A DNA stretch of 64,000 nucleotides from the NCBI GenBank assembly GCA_014155875.1, contig JACEFZ010027929.1:115001-179000 (forward strand), given 5' to 3'. The translations under genes and the position numbers were made by a program. Origin of the DNA: Cepaea nemoralis. Lineage: Eukaryota > Mollusca > Gastropoda > Stylommatophora > Helicidae. The notes beneath the pieces were generated by a model, which worked only from the letters and a program-made list of their open reading frames with translations, searched no databases and was not told the origin of the DNA. Shown here one piece after another: positions 58,233 to 64,000 of this stretch (position 1 is the stretch's first letter; each line of letters begins with the position of its first letter).

Positions 58233-58265
58233 TCTGTCGACTAACTAACTAACTAAGCCTTAATG

Positions 58266-58790
58266 AGGTTTAACGGACAGAATAGCAAACGTCAGAATTC
58301 TCAAAGAATGTATTTTCCTGTGCAGAATATTAGTGTGAAACTTGACATTTAACAAATAGCTAAAAAGCACATCTGCGCCTTTAAAATAATTGTTACAAAA
58401 GAGTAATGGAAATTCTTTGGACAGAACAGATCTTTTAAACAAGACCTCAAAACTTAAGAAGATTTATTACGAAGACAAACGAGGAAAGAGAAATATTCTG
58501 AACATGTAAAGGGACACGGACGTCTAGAAAAGATAACAATGGGGGAAGTTGTTGCGGGGAGGCGGGGGCTTAGAAAGACCACAGCACACATGAAATCAAG
58601 ATGTGATAGATAATTTACATATGACAGCAACAGAGACACGACATCTGGCTTATGGCGGAGAGAAATTTCGGCAGACTGCTATAGGGAAGAATTTCTTCTC
58701 AGGGCAAGTCACTGAAGGTTGATGTTTAAACATCTCTGCATTCTGTTTTTACAACGATGACATTGGTTGTATATACTGGGTGTACACATT
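58266..58790. other. No recognisable gene
   Basis: Spacer after LINE-A. A short GTGTACACATT(T/A)GATGTACA repeat (three units) occurs at 58779-58835 and leads into a LINE-B fragment. Confidence 0.4.
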
Positions 58791-58834
58791 TGATGTACAT
58801 AATTGATGTACACATTAGGTGTGCCTATTAAGTG

Positions 58835-59290
58835 TACGGACTCACAGAGCATGGTGAGAAGGATGAACACACGTATGCTTCGTGCAATTAAAATCTCCTA
58901 TGATAGAATCCACCAATTGGATCTTTTCCTCGGAACATGCTATTGTGTTGACAAATGAACAGGAGGACAGACTGGCTGAATCTGCACCTCTAGGTGGGAT
59001 ATTGGCTCACAATAAGGCAAGTGTGGTCAGCGCTATTTGGGATAATGCGTAAAGTGTGGAAGAACAGGTAAACCATCATTGCCTGGAGAGAATGGTGCGG
59101 CAGGGAGGTGACCAGAAGATATGGCCGGCTTTCAGTAGTCCTAGAAGAGGTCAGACGTACAAATAATAAAGATTGCAACTGGAAGCTATAGTACTGAGGC
59201 TCTTCGCTGGGTGTCGAATATGAAGACGTAGAAGTATGGGAATATCCCTAGTGTTGTAATGGTGGTTCTTAACTCAACGCAACTCATCTG
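58835..59290 (+). mobile_element. LINE-B RNase H and 3' end fragment
   Basis: Encodes TDSQSMVRRMNTRMLR (RNase H Asp region, 58838 on), NEQEDRLAESAPLGG, and the non-coding end GTGTTGTAATGGTGGTTCTTAACTCAACGCAACTC, matching 29.34-29.81 kb and the minus-strand copy at 34.2 kb. It is truncated on its 5' side within RNase H. Confidence 0.72.
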
Positions 59291-59307
59291 GACACACTGA
59301 ATGGAGG

Positions 59308-59597
59308 TCAGCATGGCTGAATGGATAAGATCACTTGCTATTAAACATTCGGTGTGTTGATACCGAGGTAACTTGTTCAGCTCCGACACCGGTAATTTGG
59401 ACTAAACTATTGACTTCTCGTCCTTGTCTTGAGGGCGTAAATTACAATCATCTCTGATGTCGGGGTGGGTTTGCCTGATGGCGAGGACACTGGTAACAGG
59501 GAAAGCTAATCCACACGCGAAAATCTGTCAAGTGCACTAGAAGTAGTAACACGTGTATGCACTACTTCAGCTCTGAGCGAGCGAACGTTAAAAATGT
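59308..59597 (+). mobile_element. SINE-D copy with tRNA-like head
   Basis: GGTCAGCATGGCTGAATGGATAAGATC (A box) is followed by a degenerate B box (TTGTTCAGCTCC) and the SINE-D body shared with 47806-48040. This copy keeps the 5' head lacking at 47.8 kb. Confidence 0.8.
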
Positions 59598-59614
59598 TCT
59601 TAATGCTAATTAGG

Positions 59615-60585
59615 CAGAATTCTAGAACTTACTAATAAAAGAAAAGGTACACCAGCAGGCTGTCTAAAAACTAAAGATGGCAAAATCATAATAGAAACAG
59701 ATTAGATTCTACATGTATTGTCAGACTATGTGAAAAACCTGTGTGGAGATAACAGAGATGAACAGTATGATATTCGATTTAATAATGAAGGACTGCCAAT
59801 TTTGAAGATGGAGGTTCAACATGTTCTTAACCATATGAAAGCTAGCAAGGCCCCCGGTTCAGATAACATCACAACAGAAATGATTAAAGCTTTAGAAGAA
59901 TATGGACTACAGCAAGTCACCAGACTGCTGAACACGTTATATGATACCGGACATATACCTTCTGAATCATGTAATTCTACATTTATTGCAATCTCCAAAA
60001 ACACCAGGAGCATTGGATTGTGATCAACATAGAACAATTAGTTTATTGAGTCACATCACAAAGATTTTGCTACGAATTATCATGCAAATAGTGAGGAAGA
60101 AAATACAACCTGAAATAGGGGAAGAACAATGCGGGTTTGCAGAAGGAAAGGTTACAGTAAATGCTGTGTATATGCTGCGTTCAGTTATTGAACGTTCTAT
60201 AGAAGTAAAAAAAGATATACATCTTTGCTTTATTGACTACACAAAGGTGTTAGATAGAGTAAGACATGTCAACATGGTAGATATGCTTGAATATCTACAA
60301 ATTGATGGGAAAGACATTAGACTTATAAAAAGGCAGGGATGTGTAATGTCTCCAGATCTTTTTTCCCTAAACAGTGAAAATATTTTCAGAAATGTAGAAA
60401 ATATAAATGGAATCAGCATTGGAGGACGAAACATCAATAACATTAGATGTGCAGATGATACAGTATTAATTGCAGACAATGAGCAGGATCTGGAACAATT
60501 AGTAGACGCGGTTGCTGCACACAGTAAACAACTGGGATTAGAATTAAATTGTAAAAAGACATAGATTATGGTCGTCACTAGAAAG
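59615..60585 (+). mobile_element. LINE-C copy, RT region, internal deletion
   Basis: Begins with the pre-RT GCLKTKDGKIIIE segment and runs through KMEVQHVLNHMKASKAPGSDNITTEMIK, CGFAEGKVTVNAVYMLR, LCFIDYTKVLDRV (motif A) and YADD-equivalent RCADDTVLIADNEQD (motif C). About 75 bp are deleted before motif B near 60327 (KDIRLIK joined to RQGCVMSP), and frame breaks occur near 59990 and 60565. Confidence 0.85.
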
Positions 60586-61020
60586 AACGAAATACCACAA
60601 TGTAATATACAAGTGATATGGATGTGAAGCTTGGACAATGAGCAGCCAGGCTGAAAAACATCTGATGGCTGTAGAAATGTGGTTTCTGAGGAAAATGCAA
60701 AGAATACCATGGACAGCCAGAAAGACCAATGAAGAAGTCCTTCAAGAAACAAATGAAGATCGTAAACTGATCAGAAACATTAGACGTAGACAGTCACAAT
60801 TTTTTGGGCATGTTATGAGAAGAAATGATTTGGAGAACTTGGTGACAACTGGTAAGATCGAGGGGAACAGACCAAGGGGAAGACCTAGAAACAAGTATCT
60901 GGATGGCTTGGCCTTGTGGCATGGTCGAGACAGAAACACGGAACTGATCCACGACTCTGTTGATCGAGTGAGATGGCAGAACATGACAGCCCACGCTTAC
61001 CGGCATGGCACATGATGGAT
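60586..61020 (+). mobile_element. LINE-C copy, 3' part after deletion
   Basis: After AATATACAAGT at 60602 the sequence jumps to YGCEAWTMSSQAEKHLMAVEMWFLRKMQ (60638 on) and continues without a stop to HAYRHGT at 61014. The missing block of about 0.2 kb is present in the next copy. Confidence 0.85.
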
Positions 61021-61650
61021 GGAATATACAAGTAAATGGGAATATTCTTCAACAAGTGAATCTGTACAATTATCTCGGAACAGTCATAACATCTGATGGG
61101 AGATGCCTTGTGGAGATTAGAACAAGTATCGCAATGGCGAAAGTAGCCTTTAGCAAGATGAAAAACACACTGATCAATAAAAAGATGTCAATTGAAACAA
61201 GAAAAAGAGTGTTGAGGAGTTACATAGAGCCTGTTCTTTTGTATGGATGTGAAACTTGGACAATGAGCAGTCAAGCTGAAAAACATCTAATGGCTGCAGA
61301 AATGTGGTTTCTGAGGAAAATGCAAAGAGTACCATGGACAGACAGAAAAACCAATGACCAATTACTACAGGAGACAAATGAAAATCGTAAATTGATTAGA
61401 GAAATTATACGTAGACAGTCAACATTTTTTGGACATGTGAGAAGAAAAGGATTGGAGAACTTAGTGACAACTGGCAAGATCGAAGGGAACAGACCAAGGG
61501 GAAGATCGAGAAGTAATACCTGGATGGCTTGACCACATGGCATGGACGAGACAGGAACACTGAGCTGATCCACGACTCTAGTTATCGAGTGAAATGGCGA
61601 GTCATGACCGCCCACGCTTTCCGGCATGGCACATGATTGAGTGATTGAAT
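61014..61650 (+). mobile_element. LINE-C copy, post-RT to 3' end
   Basis: Starts at AATATACAAGTAAATGG, exactly the sequence at which the previous copy breaks, and reads NIQVNGNILQQVNLYNYLGTVITSDGR through YGCETWTMSSQAEKHLMA to VTTGKIEGNRPRGRSR with an open frame to 61532. A small deletion (GTGAGAAGAAAAGG) and a later frame change spoil it. It ends with a (TGAT)n tail near 61635. Confidence 0.88.
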
Positions 61651-61990
61651 GCTAATTTTTTTTTAAAAACACACACACACATACACACACATTGAGTAAT
61701 TTTATCATTACACATTAATGAAGTGGCTTAAAGTTTACGATGTCCGACTTTGGCTTGTGCACACGTAGTCTGGTTCACGGTCTGGATTGTCTCAATTTAT
61801 ACAAAATAAGAAAAAGATGACATTCTCCCTTGAAACAAGCATTGTCCCTAGGACGTCTAGCATACTCAGACGGGATGAAAAGGTTCGAAAGACCCATATA
61901 CACAGTGTGCACTATAAAACAAAATCACGCCACAATTGAAATCCAAAAATAGCAGAGCAAATAAGCCACGTCCAAGCTGTGTTTCATGGT
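61651..61990. other. No recognisable gene
   Basis: A short (CA)n tract at 61670-61690 is the only recognisable feature. Confidence 0.4.
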
Positions 61991-61991
61991 T

Positions 61992-62370
61992 ACAAAACCT
62001 ACCCATCATCATCCAGTGCCTTACCGACTGGCGTGGGTTATCACGCCTCTCCACAAATTGCGATCTCCGACGGCATGGATGAATTTTTGTGTTAACTCCC
62101 TTCCGTGCCATGACACAAGACTGTGAAGAATCTTCTCATGCTATCTTCCTCTATCTATCTCACTTTCTTCAAATCTTTCCGGATTTCACATGTTCCAGTA
62201 TTTGTCTTCTCATAACGTGGCTAAAAAACGATGACTGCCTCTTTCTGATGTTTATTATAAGTTGTCTTTGCGACTCAGCTTCCTGTAAAACGTCCTGATT
62301 GCCCGTTTTGGCTGCCCAATTAATATTCAGCATTCTTCCATAAAACCACATCACCAAGGCTTCCATGGCA
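61992..62370 (-). mobile_element. LINE 3'-end fragment, LINE-C-related family
   Basis: Read on the minus strand: MEALVMWFYGRMLNINW, KTGNQDVLQEAESQRQLIINIRKRQSSFFSHVMRR, LEHVKSGKI, then with shifts KFIHAVGDR.LWR.VITHASR. The layout is that of RTE-like C-termini, but the wording differs from LINE-C, so it is a sister family. Confidence 0.7.
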
Positions 62371-62490
62371 AAATATTTGACTTAAAATTGCCTAGAAAAA
62401 CAACCCGGGTATGGGGGATGATTGCAATGTCCTGCAAAAGACATGTAGCATGTTTATAGCTCATGCAATGCTTATATACTAACATGTGTA

Positions 62491-62545
62491 TGCTCGCCGA
62501 GTGTACGTAGTTCGTGCACTGTGTTGGAATTCTCCCTGTGTGGCC
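62491..62545 (+). mobile_element. LINE-A/RIME-like 5' motif, third copy
   Basis: GCTCGCCGAGTGTACGTAGTTCGTGCACTGTGTTGGAATTCTCC corresponds to CCTCGCCGGTGAAACGGAGTTCGTGCATTGAGCTGAGTTTCTCC in the 17.42-kb retroposon and to the LINE-A 5' UTR. No LINE coding sequence follows, so it is either another short derivative or a relic. Confidence 0.5.
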
Positions 62546-62910
62546 TATTGATTGAGACTGGGTTCAATGAAAATGATTCTAGAAGAACAAGCAAGCAAAC
62601 CCAAAATACATCTCACATCCTAGCTCACAGTTCTCTCGTATACATTGAAAATGCTGAGCTGTCCCCGCAATACTTTAGCCCAATGCTTGTCTGAAAATTC
62701 ACATACAAAACAAAATAAAGACTGTCCCAGAAACTGTCGCATGCAGACTATTCAAAAATAACCCCATTCATCGCTGTCTCAACTACCAGAGACAGCATTA
62801 ATGGCAAACACTTCTCCTCCATTCAAAAACGCAGTGTGATGTCACGGCACTCATGTCTTCTTGTTTCAGTTTGCAACATTTCTCGTGCTATCCCTTCCTT
62901 TGGATGACGA
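62546..62910. other. No recognisable gene
   Basis: Spacer before the 64-bp minisatellite. No similarity was seen. Confidence 0.35.
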
Positions 62911-62914
62911 GAGC

Positions 62915-63432
62915 TCTTTAACACTTCTCCTTCTGTCTTTCATCTTCCCGTGGTGCATGGAACCTGTGTCAAATCAAATCAGGCTCTTTGATACTTCTTC
63001 TTCTGTCTTTCATCTCCTCTTGTAGCATGGATATTCAGTCAAACCAAATTAGGCTCTTTGATACTTCTCCTTCTGTCTTTCATCTCCTCTTGCAGCACGG
63101 ACCCTCAGTCAAATCAAGCGCTTTGATACTTCTCCCTCTGTCTTTCATCTCCCAGTGGAGAATGGAGCCTCAGTCAAATCAAGCTCTTTGATACTTCTCC
63201 GTGTGTCTTTCATCTCCTTTTGCAGCACGGAGTCTCAGTCATATCAAGCTATTTGACACTTCTCCTTCTGTCTTTCATCTCGCAGTGTAGCACGGAGCTT
63301 CAGTCAAATCAAACCAAGCTCTTTGATACTTCTCCTTTTGCCTTTCATCTCCCTGTGGAGAACGGAGCCTCAGTCAAATCAAGTAAATCTCTTTGATACC
63401 TCTCCTTCTGTCATTCATCTCCCAGTTGAGAA
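62915..63432. repeat. Minisatellite of about 62-68 bp, eight units
   Basis: Units contain GCTCTTTGATACTTCTCCTTCTGTCTTTCATCTCCC(A/T)GTGGAGAA(T/C)GGAGCCTCAGTCAAATCAA. Differences are mainly in the CC(T/C)CTTG(T/C)AGCA(T/C)GGA versus CCAGTGGAGAATGGA half and in 4-8-bp length changes at CAAATCAAACCAAG. Decay increases toward 62920. Confidence 0.88.
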
Positions 63433-64000
63433 CTGGCTGGGTGAGTCTGTGTGTGGGTGGGTGGGGTGGGCATGTGGGAGGGTAGGGTGTGTGTGGCTGG
63501 GGGTTTTGTGGGTTGTGTGGGTTGGTGGATGGGGAATGTGTATGTGGGTGGATGGGTGGGTGGGTGTGGTGTGTGTGTATGGTTGGGGGATGAGTGTTTG
63601 GCTGGGTGGTTGGAGGTGGGTGGGTAGGCTGGGGGATGGGTGTGTTGTGGGGAGATGTGTGTGGGGGGATGTGTGCTAATAGGGAAGGGTGGGTTTGTGG
63701 GTGTTTGGATGGGGTGTGTGTGAGTGAGTGGGTGTGTGTGTTGGCGTGTGTTAGGGGATATTTGTGGATAAGTGGGGTGTGTAAGGCTGGGCGAGGCTGT
63801 GTGTGGGTGGGTGGGGTGGGTGGGTGGGAGGCTGGGGTGGGTGGGGGTATGTGCGGATGAGGGATGTGTGTGTGTGTTTTATGGGTGTGTGTGGTGTTGG
63901 TGGGTGGGTGTGATGGTGGGGGTTGTATGTAGGTGGATGGGGATGTGTGTGGGTGGGTTTGGGTGTATGTGGGTGGAAAGAGGTTGTGTGGGTGGGTGAG
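63433..64000. repeat. G/T-rich (TGGGTGGG)n tract at window end
   Basis: The + strand is almost only G and T, with dozens of GGG runs one to seven bases apart (TGGGTGGGTGGGG, GGGTGGGTTTGGG). It has imperfect longer-range repetition (GTGTGTGGGTGGGTGGGGTGGG occurs near 63452 and 63798). It continues past the window end. Gly/Val/Trp/Cys open frames in it are composition artefacts. Confidence 0.9.

Larger units (their letters stand above)
54334..58265 (+). mobile_element. LINE-A (I/Ingi-like) near-intact copy with TSD and 5' filler
   Basis: The element body runs from about 54382 (GGACTTCCGGTTTCAAGATGGCG) to the (CTAA)n tail at 58240-58256. The likely TSD is AAGC(T/C)TTAATG at 54334-54344 and 58255-58265 (10 of 11 match). 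Between the left TSD and the 5' end lies a filler that is part of a 40-bp exact copy of 53989-54028. It codes for an APE-type endonuclease, RT and RNase H, all with their key residues. The only visible lesion is a frame change at an A7 run. This is the youngest autonomous-looking element in the window. Confidence 0.88.

Noticed and set aside
63323..63999. Gly/Trp/Val/Cys-rich frames at the window end
   Set aside because: They are translations of a G/T-rich repeat.

Overview
This window looks like a piece of a large, repeat-rich metazoan nuclear genome. The mix is a spliced gene with big non-coding flanks, several non-LTR retrotransposon families, tRNA-derived SINEs, a mariner relic, a Penelope-like relic, foldback/MITE elements and very abundant microsatellites. 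This is what mollusc genomes show, and a cephalopod such as an octopus is the best guess. That is inference from repeat style; no species-diagnostic gene is present. There are no bacterial operons, phage genes or CRISPR arrays.

Host genes: the only convincing host sequence is the terminal exon of an ankyrin-repeat protein at about 36.89-38.29 kb on the + strand. It has a good polypyrimidine tract and AG acceptor, two to three ankyrin repeats and a long Ser/Asp-rich tail. The tail is broken by three +1 shifts, from either pseudogenisation or consensus errors. A candidate poly(A) signal lies 0.6 kb after the last stop.

Mobile elements. LINE-A is an I/Ingi-like element with endonuclease, reverse transcriptase (RT) and RNase H. 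One nearly intact copy lies at 54.38-58.25 kb and a decayed 5'-truncated copy at 18.45-20.65 kb with a 14-bp target-site duplication (TSD). LINE-B is a second RNase H family (22.4, 27.9-29.8, 34.2-35.5 and 58.8-59.3 kb). LINE-C is RTE-like, with an RT and a characteristic C-terminal region but no RNase H seen (1.9-2.4, 5.9-7.7, 31.3-33.2, 52.6 and 59.6-61.6 kb, plus five 3'-end pieces at 39.8-46.6 kb). LINE-G carries a C-terminal zinc finger (23.9-25.5 and 53.6-54.1 kb). Single 3' ends of other LINEs lie between them. At least five SINE-like families (called A to E here), a 0.94-kb mariner relic (15.2-16.15 kb), two TA-flanked MITEs, a foldback element and a 51-bp hairpin are also visible. A 152-bp retroposon at 17.42-17.57 kb, with a perfect 12-bp TSD inside a Penelope-like relic, joins 5'-UTR-like and 3'-end-like sequence of LINE-A. 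It looks like a RIME-type parasite of that LINE.

Satellite region: 39.45-47.8 kb is an 8.3-kb array of a 14-bp monomer containing five copies of the same LINE-C 3' end, organised in a 2.75-kb higher-order repeat. From about 45.0 kb the sequence becomes rich in single-base indels relative to its own duplicate, which suggests poorly polished consensus. The remaining long stretches hold no recognisable gene and are described individually.
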